A model generated the notes under the pieces. It saw nothing but the letters and a program-made list of their open reading frames with translations, had not been told where the DNA came from and did not search any database. From positions 496,001 through 560,000 of the forward strand of contig CP159918.1 in assembly GCA_040616305.1 (NCBI GenBank): a stretch of 64,000 bases of DNA, written 5' to 3'. Within the stretch, counting starts at the first letter, position 1. Each line of letters starts with the position of its first letter. Shown here piece by piece: positions 53,522-62,254 of the stretch. Both the position numbers and the translations under genes were made by a program. Source of the DNA: UBA1876 sp003446665 (GTDB lineage: Bacteria > Synergistota > Synergistia > Synergistales > Thermovirgaceae).

Positions 53522-54454
53522 ATGGAAATGGCAGTCCAGACCAAGGGGCTTACCAAAAAGTATGGGCTCTTTACGGCCGTTGACAGTCTGGACCTTGAAA
53601 TAAGACAGGGAGAGGTCTTTGGCCTTCTGGGTCCGAATGGAGCGGGAAAGACCACTACGATCCTGATGCTTTTAGGGCTAACCGAGCCAACTTCGGGGAG
53701 CGCCAGGGTCCTTGGTATGGACCCTAGCAGGGAACCTCTTGGAGTCAAGCGAGTTACGGCCTATCTTCCTGAGAACGTTGAATTTTACGAGGACCTTTCA
53801 GCCAGGGAAAACCTGTTGTACCTTGCCGACTTGAACGGTATTTCGGGCGGTAAGGCCAAAAAAGCGGTGGAGGAAGCCCTGGAAAAGGTTGACCTGGGCA
53901 GAGTGATCGACTCGCAGGTCGGGACGTTTTCAAAGGGGATGAGGCAGCGGCTCGGCCTGGCGTTGGTGCTTATGAAAGAGCCTCGACTTGCCATTCTTGA
54001 CGAACCGACCACGGGAATCGACCCCGAAGGCGTGGAAAAGGTCCTGGCACTTATTCGGGAACTTGCCGACAGGTACGGCGTGACCGTCATGTTGTGTTCC
54101 CATATGCTTTACCAGGTACAACGTGTCTGTGACCGGGTCGGGATCATGTACAGGAGTTCAATGATCGCTTCAGGCACTATCGAAGAGATCGGGAGGAAGA
54201 TCCTGGGAGAACGCAGGAGAACCGTGAAAATCGTCTCGCAGGGGGAGGGACCGGTAAAAGAAGAAGAACTGGCGACCATTGAAGGCCTTTCGGGGTTTTG
54301 CAGGCTCGGAGATGCGGTTGTAGCGGATTTCGACGAGACCAGGCAAAAGGAAATTATCCGAGATATCCTCGATAGAGGCTATCTTCCTATGGAAGTCAGG
54401 GGAGAAGAATACAGCCTTGAGGAAATCTACCTTCGGTATTTCCAGGAGGTGTGA
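53522..54454 (+). CDS. ABC transporter ATP-binding protein
   Basis: 310 residues. Walker A is GPNGAGKTT (about residues 39-47), the Q loop lies near YLPENVEFYED, the signature is FSKGMRQRLGLALVL (about 137-151), Walker B is LAILDEPTTGIDPEG, and the H-loop His is in MLCSHML. A C-terminal extension of about 90 residues follows, as in ABC-2 exporters such as the DrrA/CcmA group. It lies four bases after the NEW3 gene and four before the permease, so the three form one unit. The substrate is unknown. Confidence 0.93.
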   Translation: MEMAVQTKGLTKKYGLFTAVDSLDLEIRQGEVFGLLGPNGAGKTTTILMLLGLTEPTSGSARVLGMDPSREPLGVKRVTAYLPENVEFYEDLSARENLLYLADLNGISGGKAKKAVEEALEKVDLGRVIDSQVGTFSKGMRQRLGLALVLMKEPRLAILDEPTTGIDPEGVEKVLALIRELADRYGVTVMLCSHMLYQVQRVCDRVGIMYRSSMIASGTIEEIGRKILGERRRTVKIVSQGEGPVKEEELATIEGLSGFCRLGDAVVADFDETRQKEIIRDILDRGYLPMEVRGEEYSLEEIYLRYFQEV

Positions 54455-54457
54455 GCC

Positions 54458-55390
54458 ATGACGGGCGTTCGTGCCGTGTTTCGAAAGGAAATGGCCGATC
54501 ATCTTGGAAGCAGAAGGTTTGCAGTTATCGCCGCTATCGTGGTACTTGCCAGTCTTGCCGCGTCGCTTTCTGCGGTGGAAAGCCCCGGCATCCTGATGGC
54601 GGAAAGGCAATACCTTTTTCTGTCCCTTTTGACGGAAAGCGGTGGAGCTCTACCGTCCTTTCTTTATTTCATAACCTTCCTGGCGCCGCTTCTGGGGATA
54701 ATTCTGGGCTTTGACGCCATAAACGGGGAACGGCAACGGGGGACATTGAGTCTTCTCGTCTCGCAGCCGATTTACAGGGACAGCGTTATCAACGGGAAGT
54801 TCCTTGCAGCACTGGCTACAGCAGGCGTCATGACGGCGGCGATTCTCGCCCTGATAGGCGGAGTTTCCATAGGCAGGCTGGGCATCGTTCCCAACACGGC
54901 CGAGATCGCGCGAAGCGCGGTGTTTTTCCTGGCATCCATGCTCTATATATCTTTCTGGCTGAGCCTGGCCATACTTTTTTCCATACTCTTCGACAAGACA
55001 TCCACTTCTGCCTTGGCGGCTCTTGGTGTGTGGATTGTCCTGGGGTTTTTTATACACATGATAGCTGGTATTATCGCCGATCAAGTAGTCCCCCTGGGGG
55101 CCGACTCGACTCCGCAGGAACTCATCAGGCACGAAGAGCTTCGAATTGCCATAATGAGGTTTTCGCCTGCCTATCTGCTTCAGGAGGTTTCACTGGCGAT
55201 GTTGAACCCCGCGGTGAGAATCCTGGGACCCCTTACTCCAGACCGTCTGCAGGGCTTTATCCCGTCGCCTCTTTCCCTGGGGCAGAGCCTGATGGTCATA
55301 TGGCCACAGCTGACGGTTCTGGCTGCGCTCTCGATAGTCTGTTTCGGCGTTTCCTACGTGGCCTTTATGAGGAGAGAAATAAGATCCTGA
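54458..55390 (+). CDS. ABC-2 type transporter permease
   Basis: 310 residues with about six hydrophobic segments. It begins RAVFRKEMADHLGSRRF, a usual ABC-2/NosY-type N-terminus with the first helix at about 22-42. A motif like GFDAINGERQRGTLSLLVSQP (here split, about residues 86-106) is the conserved cytosolic loop that contacts the ATPase. A segment with DQVVPLGADSTPQELIRHEE forms an outer loop. It is the last gene of the NEW3-ABC cassette and ends about 30 bases before the tRNA-Tyr promoter. Confidence 0.9.
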   Translation: MTGVRAVFRKEMADHLGSRRFAVIAAIVVLASLAASLSAVESPGILMAERQYLFLSLLTESGGALPSFLYFITFLAPLLGIILGFDAINGERQRGTLSLLVSQPIYRDSVINGKFLAALATAGVMTAAILALIGGVSIGRLGIVPNTAEIARSAVFFLASMLYISFWLSLAILFSILFDKTSTSALAALGVWIVLGFFIHMIAGIIADQVVPLGADSTPQELIRHEELRIAIMRFSPAYLLQEVSLAMLNPAVRILGPLTPDRLQGFIPSPLSLGQSLMVIWPQLTVLAALSIVCFGVSYVAFMRREIRS

Positions 55391-55420
55391 CCGTATCACG
55401 GATAAATTGGCCCGATTCTC

Positions 55421-55448
55421 TTGACATCTTTGGGGAAGTTGATAAGAT
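55421..55448 (+). promoter_or_regulatory. promoter of the tRNA-Tyr/tRNA-Thr pair
   Basis: TTGACA (55421-55426) and TAAGAT (55443-55448) have a 16-base spacer, about 50 bases ahead of tRNA-Tyr. Confidence 0.75.
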
Positions 55449-55497
55449 ACTTCAGGTGCCGGAAAGGGCACCGAATAGCCCCACTGGGCTCAATCAG

Positions 55498-55583
55498 GGG
55501 GGGATGGCCGAGCGGTCAAAGGCAGCAGACTGTAAATCTGCCGACATACGTCTACGGAGGTTCGAATCCTCCTCCCCCCACCA
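55498..55583 (+). tRNA. tRNA-Tyr(GTA)
   Basis: 86 bases, type II with a long variable arm. Acceptor GGGGGGA pairs with TCCCCCC. The anticodon stem CAGA/TCTG holds the loop CTGTAAA, giving GTA. CCA is encoded. Confidence 0.94.
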
Positions 55584-55596
55584 TCGCAAAAAACAT

Positions 55597-55672
55597 GCCG
55601 ACTTAGCTCAGTAGGTAGAGCACATCCATGGTAAGGATGGGGTCTCCGGTTCGAGTCCGGAAGTCGGCTCCA
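55597..55672 (+). tRNA. tRNA-Thr(GGT)
   Basis: 76 bases. Acceptor GCCGACT pairs with AGTCGGC. The anticodon stem CATCC/GGATG holds ATGGTAA, giving GGT (reads ACC). CCA is encoded. Confidence 0.95.
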
Positions 55673-55680
55673 GGTTCACA

Positions 55681-55719
55681 AGAGATCCGGGGCGTTTCGC
55701 GCCCGACCGGGTCTCTTTT
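55681..55719 (+). terminator. intrinsic terminator after tRNA-Thr(GGT)
   Basis: AGAGATCCGG pairs with CCGGGTCTCT (one G-U pair), followed by TTT. Confidence 0.8.
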
Positions 55720-55746
55720 GGTCTGTAAAAGAAGCTGTGATACAAT
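55718..55746 (+). promoter_or_regulatory. promoter of tuf
   Basis: TTGGTC (55718-55723) and TACAAT (55741-55746) have a 17-base spacer, 61 bases before the ATG. Confidence 0.6.
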
Positions 55747-55806
55747 CATCCAGCGTATCTTGTGGAACCCGAAAAGGGGAAAACGAAGCGGGGAGGTTCT
55801 CTAAAT

Positions 55807-57012
<1,206 letters not shown>

Positions 57013-57040
57013 AAGATATACGAGAGGAAGGCGTACCGCC

Positions 57041-57190
57041 ATGGCAGATGTAGCAGGACTTCAGTGTACCGAGTGCAAGCGCCGCAACTACGTAACCACC
57101 GTTAACAAGAAGAAACAGCAGAAGAAACTCGAGAAGAAGAAATTCTGCCGGTGGTGTGGTACCCACACCTTGCACAAGGAAACGAAGTAG
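57041..57190 (+). CDS. rpmG: ribosomal protein L33
   Basis: 49 residues: MADVAGLQCTECKRRNYVTT, then a Lys-rich middle and KFCRWCGTHTLHKETK. Two CxxC pairs (Cys9/12 and Cys36/39) make it the zinc-binding form of L33. GAGAGGAAGG lies upstream. It sits 28 bases after tuf. Its 3' end carries the promoter of tRNA-Trp. Confidence 0.93.
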   Translation: MADVAGLQCTECKRRNYVTTVNKKKQQKKLEKKKFCRWCGTHTLHKETK

Positions 57191-57198
57191 TGTAGAAT
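57170..57198 (+). promoter_or_regulatory. promoter of tRNA-Trp and possibly secE-nusG
   Basis: TTGCAC (57170-57175) and TAGAAT (57193-57198) have a 17-base spacer. The -35 lies inside the end of rpmG. Confidence 0.6.
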
Positions 57199-57211
57199 AC
57201 CTTTCGCGCGC

Positions 57212-57287
57212 AGGTCCGTGGCTCAATTGGCAGAGCACCGGACTCCAAATCCGGGGGTTGCAGGTTCAAGTCCTGCCGGGCCTGCCA
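57212..57287 (+). tRNA. tRNA-Trp(CCA)
   Basis: 76 bases. Acceptor AGGTCCG pairs with CGGGCCT (one G-U). The anticodon stem CCGGA/TCCGG holds CTCCAAA, giving CCA. The CCA end is encoded. Confidence 0.94.
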
Positions 57288-57317
57288 CTTTTTTGAAGGT
57301 ACTGGAGGCTGTCTTCC

Positions 57318-57497
57318 ATGAAAGTCATGAACTTTATCCGCGAGGCGAGAGCCGAGCTCAAAAAGGTAACTTGGCCCAGCCGCCAGCAGGTCTGGTACTC
57401 GACTCTCATCGTTATCGCGGTGACCTTTATGGTTGCGGCATACCTGGGATTGGTCGATCTGCTGCTGACGGCCGTTTTCTCACGGATCGTTCAGTAA
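57318..57497 (+). CDS. secE: SecE, preprotein translocase subunit
   Basis: 59 residues, the short single-helix form. The amphipathic N-terminus MNFIREARAELKKVTWPSR carries the conserved WPSR motif. One membrane helix spans about residues 27-50 (TLIVIAVTFMVAAYLGLVDL). CTGGAGG lies eleven bases upstream of ATG 57318; an ATG nine bases later is also possible. The trnW-secE-nusG order is widespread and here continues into rplKAJL. Confidence 0.93.
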   Translation: MKVMNFIREARAELKKVTWPSRQQVWYSTLIVIAVTFMVAAYLGLVDLLLTAVFSRIVQ

Positions 57498-57551
57498 CCC
57501 AGTGAAGGTGGCTAACCCCGTAGAACAGATCCGTATATACGGAGGAGGAGA

Positions 57552-57576
57552 GGGGGCCGTGTATTGGCCCCCTTTT
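57552..57576 (+). promoter_or_regulatory. hairpin between the nusG Shine-Dalgarno and its start codon
   Basis: GGGGGCC (57552-57558) pairs perfectly with GGCCCCC (57566-57572) around a seven-base loop and is followed by TTTT. The ribosome site GGAGGAGGAGA (57541-57551) lies upstream of it and the ATG (57579) only two bases downstream. It looks like an intrinsic terminator or a spacing hairpin. Confidence 0.75.
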
Positions 57577-57578
57577 AA

Positions 57579-58127
57579 ATGATGAAGGATAACAGGAAAG
57601 AAAGACGCTGGTATATAGTACAAACTTATTCAGGTTACGAAAACAGGGTGAAGATGAACCTCGAACAGCGGGTTGCCACCATGGGTATGGAAGACAGGAT
57701 CTTTCATGTCCTTGTGCCTGTAGAAGAACGTGTGACCGTAAAGGACGGTCGTACCAAGCGCACCCGCAGGAAAGTCTTCCCAAGCTATGTGCTGGTCGAA
57801 ATGATTCTTGATGACCAGTCGTGGTATGTCGTAAGGCATACGCCCGGGGTGACAGGTTTTGTCGGAGCCGGCAGTTCTCCGATTCCCCTGTCTGAACGGG
57901 AAGTCAGCGAGATAATGAGCAAGATAGGCAAGGACCATGTGAAGGCCAAGGTGGAGATAGACCTGAAGCCCGGAGATGTAATCCGCGTCAAGTCGGGCCC
58001 CTTCGAAGGACAGGTCGGCCCCGTGGTGGAAGTACTAGAGGAAAAAGGCAAAGTCAAATTCTCGGCCACTGTATTTGGGCGGGATACCCTGGTCGAAGCC
58101 GACCACACCGAACTGGAAAAGATCTGA
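57579..58127 (+). CDS. nusG: NusG, transcription termination/antitermination factor
   Basis: 182 residues. The NGN domain (about 10-115) has RWYIVQTYSGYENRVKMNL and RTRRKVFPSYVLVEM; the KOW domain (about 127-180) has PGDVIRVKSGPFEGQVGPV. NusG binds the RNA-polymerase clamp and links it to S10 or Rho. An in-frame TAA sits right before the ATG, so no upstream start is possible. There is no Shine-Dalgarno within 20 bases; the only one is across the hairpin, so initiation may depend on that fold. Confidence 0.95.
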   Translation: MMKDNRKERRWYIVQTYSGYENRVKMNLEQRVATMGMEDRIFHVLVPVEERVTVKDGRTKRTRRKVFPSYVLVEMILDDQSWYVVRHTPGVTGFVGAGSSPIPLSEREVSEIMSKIGKDHVKAKVEIDLKPGDVIRVKSGPFEGQVGPVVEVLEEKGKVKFSATVFGRDTLVEADHTELEKI

Positions 58128-58190
58128 CAAAGAATATAAAGCACCGCTTCAGGCTTCCCGAAGGAAGCCGGCGAGGAGGGACACCAGTCA

Positions 58191-58616
58191 ATGGCAAAGA
58201 AAATAATCGCACAGATCAAGTTGCAGCTCCCAGCGGGCAAGGCTACTCCGGCGCCCCCGGTGGGTCCCGCGCTTGGTCAGCACGGCGTCAACATCATGGA
58301 ATTCTGCAAGCAGTTCAACGCAAAAACGGCCGACCAGCCTGGAATGATAATACCCGTGGTTCTTACCGTTTATGGGGACAGGAGCTTCAGCTTTATCCTC
58401 AAGACCCCACCGGCGAGCGTCCTGCTCAAGAAGGCGGCCAAGCTGGAAAGGGCATCCGGAGAGCCGAACAAGGTGAAAGTAGGGAAGGTCACCCTTGATC
58501 AGGTCAGGGAGATCGCGGAACTAAAGAAGCCCGACCTCAACGCCAACGACATCGAAGCAGCAATGGAAATGATCAAGGGAACAGCCCGCTCGATGGGCAT
58601 TGAAGTTGTAGGCTAG
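58191..58616 (+). CDS. rplK: ribosomal protein L11
   Basis: 141 residues. KLQLPAGKATPAPPVGPALG (about 9-28), the proline-rich NTD switch and the C-terminal rRNA-binding domain (GKVTLDQVREIAELKKPDLN, with ARSMGIEVVG at the end) are all typical. L11 forms the GTPase-associated centre. GAGGAGGG lies ten bases ahead of the ATG. A short GGCTTCC/GGAAGCC hairpin lies in the nusG-rplK gap. Confidence 0.97.
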   Translation: MAKKIIAQIKLQLPAGKATPAPPVGPALGQHGVNIMEFCKQFNAKTADQPGMIIPVVLTVYGDRSFSFILKTPPASVLLKKAAKLERASGEPNKVKVGKVTLDQVREIAELKKPDLNANDIEAAMEMIKGTARSMGIEVVG

Positions 58617-58631
58617 GATTTAGCATAAGGC

Positions 58632-58683
58632 CGGTCCGAACCGGCTTGAAACCGTGGGAGAATTCCCCGTTTAGGGAATTCGA
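58632..58683 (+). promoter_or_regulatory. two hairpins in the rplK-rplA spacer, possible L1 target
   Basis: GCCGGT/ACCGGC and GAATTCCC/GGGAATTC form consecutive stems before the rplA ribosome site. Feedback by L1 on this operon is known in other bacteria; here it is inferred from position. Confidence 0.4.
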
Positions 58684-58707
58684 AAGCACCACAAGGAGGA
58701 AATCGAA

Positions 58708-59415
58708 ATGGCCAAAAAGAGCAAGCGTTATCTCGCAAACAGGGAAAAGATCAGCCGCGAACCGGTGACCTCGATCAAGGAGGCAATACAGCTTGTTAAG
58801 GAAACGGCGAACGCGAAATTTGACGAGAGTATCGAAATGCACGTCAAACTGGGTGTGGACCCCCGTCATGCTGATCAACAAGTCAGGGGAACAGTCGTCC
58901 TTCCTCACGGTACGGGTGTAACCAAACGGGTAGTTGTAATAGCTTCGGGTGAGAAAATCAAGGAGGCCGAAGAAGCTGGGGCCGATTTTGTTGGTGGCGA
59001 AGACATAGTGCAAAAGATCGAAAGCGGATGGCTCGACTTCGATGCTGCCATAGCAACTCCGGACATGATGAAATCCGTCGGCAAACTTGGTAGAATCCTC
59101 GGCCCCCGGGGTCTCATGCCCAGCGCCAAAGGCGGGACCGTGACTTTTGACATAGCCGATGCGGTTAAAGAGATAAAAGCCGGCAAAGTTGAGTTCCGTG
59201 TCGATAAATTTGGTATAATCCACAAGGCTTTCGGAAAGGCCAGTTTTACAGAAGAACAGCTTGTCGAAAACGCAAAGGCGCTCTTCGGGGCCATAGTCAA
59301 GGCGAAACCGGCCGCGTCCAAGGGACAGTACGTGAGAAGCCTCGCTCTTGCGCCGACCATGGGCGTGTCGGTTCGGGTAGACCCGGTATCGGCACAAAAG
59401 GAACTGGTAGAATAA
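58708..59415 (+). CDS. rplA: ribosomal protein L1
   Basis: 235 residues of the L1 stalk. Landmarks: KLGVDPRHADQQVRGTVVLP near 47, GLMPSAKGGTVT near 133 and GKVEFRVDKFGIIHKAFGKA near 165, with the C-terminal SLALAPTMGVSVRVDP. AAGGAGG lies upstream. L1 is the likely autogenous repressor of rplK-rplA. Confidence 0.97.
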   Translation: MAKKSKRYLANREKISREPVTSIKEAIQLVKETANAKFDESIEMHVKLGVDPRHADQQVRGTVVLPHGTGVTKRVVVIASGEKIKEAEEAGADFVGGEDIVQKIESGWLDFDAAIATPDMMKSVGKLGRILGPRGLMPSAKGGTVTFDIADAVKEIKAGKVEFRVDKFGIIHKAFGKASFTEEQLVENAKALFGAIVKAKPAASKGQYVRSLALAPTMGVSVRVDPVSAQKELVE

Positions 59416-59582
59416 GATTGTCCTTCCCGTAGCGCCTTAAAAAGGCCTTTCGGGAACGGAACAGGTAAAGTCTTATAGTCACGATCAGCAGGCCAGAGAC
59501 AGCGGGCGCGCCTCGCGCGCTTAATCGATACCCGCCGAGGTCTGGGATAAAGAGTCCGCCCACGGGCGGTATGTATACTCTG

Positions 59583-59616
59583 TCTCCCGGGCCCCGGAGG
59601 GTTCGGGAGATTTTTT
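59583..59616 (+). promoter_or_regulatory. L10-leader-type attenuator ahead of rplJ
   Basis: TCTCCCG (59583-59589) pairs with CGGGAGA (59604-59610) and is followed directly by six T residues, an intrinsic terminator right before the rplJ ribosome site. The whole 59416-59632 leader is structured (for example CCGCC/GGCGG near 59558-59572), as in the known L10-L12 leader. Confidence 0.75.
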
Positions 59617-59632
59617 GTGAGGAGGTGAATAC

Positions 59633-60169
59633 ATGCCGTCCCAGCTCAAATACCAGAAAGTCGAAGCTCTTAGGGAAAAACTGAAAGGAGCCCAGGCGGT
59701 ATTCTTTTGTGAATACCGTGGTCTCACGGTGGAAAAAATCACAATGCTCAGGGCCAAGATACGCGAAGCAGGCGGGGAAATGACAGTGGCGAAGAATACT
59801 CTCATGTCCATAGCCTTAAATGAAGAAGGACTTCCCCTCCCCGAACAGTACATGAGCGGCCCAAATGCCTTTACGGTAGCTTTGGGAGACCCTGTGTCAG
59901 TCGCCAAAGCCATCAAGGAATTCGCAAAAGAAAAGGGGAACGAGGCTCTGATCATCAAGGGAGCCATCCTTGGCGAGCAAATTCTTGATGCAGACCAAGT
60001 AAACGCTCTTGCGGAACTCCCATCGAGGGAAGTGCTTTTGGCCCAACTTGTCGGGACCATGGCTGGTCCGATTCGAGGTCTCGTCACGGTGCTTTCGGGT
60101 CCTGCCAGAGGATTTGTCACCTGTCTGGCCCAGATCCGGGACCAGAAAGAAAAGGAAGAAGCTGCTTAA
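59633..60169 (+). CDS. rplJ: ribosomal protein L10
   Basis: 178 residues. The N-terminal RNA-binding domain (KYQKVEALREKLKGAQAVFF, EYRGLTVEKITMLRAKIREA, TVAKNTL) is followed by the helical region that binds L7/L12 dimers at the C-terminus. GAGGAGGTGAATAC precedes the ATG. The preceding leader is likely to be bound by L10-L12 for feedback. Confidence 0.96.
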   Translation: MPSQLKYQKVEALREKLKGAQAVFFCEYRGLTVEKITMLRAKIREAGGEMTVAKNTLMSIALNEEGLPLPEQYMSGPNAFTVALGDPVSVAKAIKEFAKEKGNEALIIKGAILGEQILDADQVNALAELPSREVLLAQLVGTMAGPIRGLVTVLSGPARGFVTCLAQIRDQKEKEEAA

Positions 60170-60274
60170 AGCAGAGAAAGTATTTGCCTGAGTGGCCTCC
60201 GGCCCGTATGGGCGGCGTGAGGCCCGTAACAGAACCTAAAACCACGAGAGAATTACACAAGGAGGAAATTAGCA

Positions 60275-60670
60275 ATGGCTGAAGAGAAAAAAATGACCAA
60301 AGAAGAAATTATCTCCGCTATCGAGAGCATGTCTGTTCTTGAGCTCTCGGAGCTCGTAAAGGAACTTGAGGATAAGTTCGGCGTATCCGCCGCCGCTCCC
60401 GCCATGGCCATGCCCATGATGCCGGGTGCCGTTGCCGCCGCTCCCGCCGAGGAAGAAAAGACCGAGTTCGACGTCATCCTTAAGACCTCAGGATCCAACA
60501 AGATCGCCACGATAAAGGTGGTCCGCGAAATCACCAGCCTGGGCCTCAAAGAAGCCAAGGAACTCGTAGACAACGTGCCCAAGCCGATAAAAGAGGCCGT
60601 TCCCAAGGAAGAAGCCGAGGAGATCAAGAAGAAACTCGAAGAAGTTGGCGCCGAAGTCGAGCTCAAGTAG
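60275..60670 (+). CDS. rplL: ribosomal protein L7/L12
   Basis: 131 residues. The N-terminal dimer domain (VLELSELVKELEDKFGVSAA), an Ala/Met/Pro hinge (about 40-58) and the C-terminal factor-binding domain with NKIATIKVVREITSLGLKEA and AKELVDNVPKPIKEAV. AAGGAGG lies upstream. It is the last gene of the unit, with a terminator 28 bases behind. In most bacteria rpoB would follow; here it does not. Confidence 0.97.
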   Translation: MAEEKKMTKEEIISAIESMSVLELSELVKELEDKFGVSAAAPAMAMPMMPGAVAAAPAEEEKTEFDVILKTSGSNKIATIKVVREITSLGLKEAKELVDNVPKPIKEAVPKEEAEEIKKKLEEVGAEVELK

Positions 60671-60697
60671 CATATTTCAAAAAACAGTTTTGACCAG

Positions 60698-60730
60698 GCC
60701 GGGGGAGAGTCAAATCCCCCGGCTTTTAAT
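60698..60730 (+). terminator. intrinsic terminator after rplL
   Basis: GCCGGGGGA and TCCCCCGGC pair perfectly over nine bases and are followed by TTTTAATTT. The rest of 60731-60957 holds no gene. Confidence 0.88.
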
Positions 60731-60888
60731 TTACACGCAAGCCTGCAACTGGTACCACTGCCATAACAGAAAATCGCCAGACAGACAAAAATACTGTCCG
60801 GTTCCCCGATGCACACTATACGTCCAAACTCTTCCGCGGGTTCCATAAAATTCCAAGCTATGCACCTAAACTCTTGTCGCAGTAACTC

Positions 60889-60916
60889 TTGATTCCCTCT
60901 AAAAACTTTCTAAATT
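60889..60916 (+). promoter_or_regulatory. possible promoter of the pilus operon
   Basis: TTGATT (60889-60894) and TAAATT (60911-60916) have a 16-base spacer, 42 bases ahead of the first pilin start. Confidence 0.35.
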
Positions 60917-60957
60917 GGTGCTGGAGAAAAACCAGAAAAAGAGTTATTATTTGCACT

Positions 60958-61335
60958 ATGAAAAGAATGTCATCACTTCGAATAGACAGAAGGCAAAAGG
61001 CGTTTTCCCTCGTCGAGGTACTGGTCGCGCTCCTGATCCTGGCGATCGCGCTATTGGCCCTTGCGAGTGTTGTTATTTCCACTACCATGCTTTTGTCCCA
61101 TACCATAGACAGCGAAGAGGCCGTTAATGTGGGAGTTGCCATGCTTGAAGAAATCGAAGGGCTGGACTATGGCGACATAGTCGACAGCTCCGACGAGGTG
61201 GGCAAATACGTCATTGAGTGGATCGTAACGGAAAAAACAAGTGAGAAGGATGTCGACTTGACCGTTAAATGGGACGGAATTCTCGGCTCAAAGAGCGTGG
61301 AACTGAAACGAACCATTTCCGAACTGGGAAACTGA
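60958..61335 (+). CDS. type IV pilus minor pilin (PilV/GspI-like)
   Basis: 125 residues. A basic leader RRQKA ends in the prepilin-peptidase site before FSLVEVLVALLILAIALLAL; the residue before the cut is Ala rather than the usual Gly. Glu at +5 of the mature protein is present. The rest is small and acidic, ending in a beta-like WDGILGSKSVELKR. The start may be ATG 60958 or 60967; neither has a strong site. It heads a pilus gene run. Confidence 0.75.
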   Translation: MKRMSSLRIDRRQKAFSLVEVLVALLILAIALLALASVVISTTMLLSHTIDSEEAVNVGVAMLEEIEGLDYGDIVDSSDEVGKYVIEWIVTEKTSEKDVDLTVKWDGILGSKSVELKRTISELGN

Positions 61336-61339
61336 GGCC

Positions 61340-62254
61340 ATGATGATGAAACGACCAAACTGGAAATTAACCAAACATAAAAAAGCCTTTACGTTTGTTG
61401 AACTTTTGATAGCCATGGTTATTATAGCAATTGTCTCCGGAGCCGTCATAATGCTTGCTTACACCTATTTCAACCACTTCGAACAGGCCAAAGAGCTCTC
61501 TATGGCCCGCGAGCGAGGAATCATGGTTGTTACCTATCTGGAAAAGCGCATATTGAACGCTGGTCTTGGGATGCCAACTGGAACTACGAGTTTTAAGAAT
61601 GGTTTCGGGGAGACACTGTTAAGCGCAATAGCGGTTGAAATAGGTGGGGAAGAATGGGATAAAACTGTTTTCAAACCTGATGAGGATAGAGAAGATAGTG
61701 AGGAATTGTTGATAGCCTACGCAATTCCGTCTGGTATGCGTACCATTGAATATTCGCAAATAGGAACAGGGGGAGAGACGATCAGGCTTTCCTCTTTGGA
61801 TGCCAGCAAGATAGAGAAGAATAACAAGAGTACGACAAAAGGATGGACAGTTGTTCCGTCACAAAGGATGCCGTTTTATATTACGGACTATAATACAGCG
61901 AACAAAACAATAGAGCTTACTCCGGGAACAGACGGGACCTGGGCTGTCCCTGCAAACGAAGAACTACACCTTGTCCGGTTTATGAAAGCTTTTGTTGAAA
62001 ACGAAACTTTCAAAGTCAACGATTTAACCATTCCAGGCGGAAGCCAGCCGCTGGTAGAGGGTATTCTGGATTGCAGATTTGTGATGGATGGCGAAAGTGG
62101 CCTCCTTTCAGTATTTATACTTGCGCGTGGCAACCGGAAATATTCCCGCCCGGTGACGCCGGAGAGCCTGAAAGGATGGGATTTCCCGCTCCCATCTGGC
62201 GCGCGGAATTATCATCTTACAGTAATAAATAAGGGATGGAGGGTCAGAAATTGA
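61340..62254 (+). CDS. type IV pilus minor pilin (PilW-like)
   Basis: 304 residues. The leader ends KKA, followed by FTFVELLIAMVIIAIVSGAV, the class III signal and membrane helix; Glu at +5 is present. Ala again stands at -1. The long C-terminal part (about 40-304) is beta-rich with polar, low-complexity stretches and matches no family that I can name from memory beyond PilW-type size and position. It lies four bases after the first pilin. It is more AT-rich than the ribosomal genes next door. Confidence 0.75.
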   Translation: MMMKRPNWKLTKHKKAFTFVELLIAMVIIAIVSGAVIMLAYTYFNHFEQAKELSMARERGIMVVTYLEKRILNAGLGMPTGTTSFKNGFGETLLSAIAVEIGGEEWDKTVFKPDEDREDSEELLIAYAIPSGMRTIEYSQIGTGGETIRLSSLDASKIEKNNKSTTKGWTVVPSQRMPFYITDYNTANKTIELTPGTDGTWAVPANEELHLVRFMKAFVENETFKVNDLTIPGGSQPLVEGILDCRFVMDGESGLLSVFILARGNRKYSRPVTPESLKGWDFPLPSGARNYHLTVINKGWRVRN

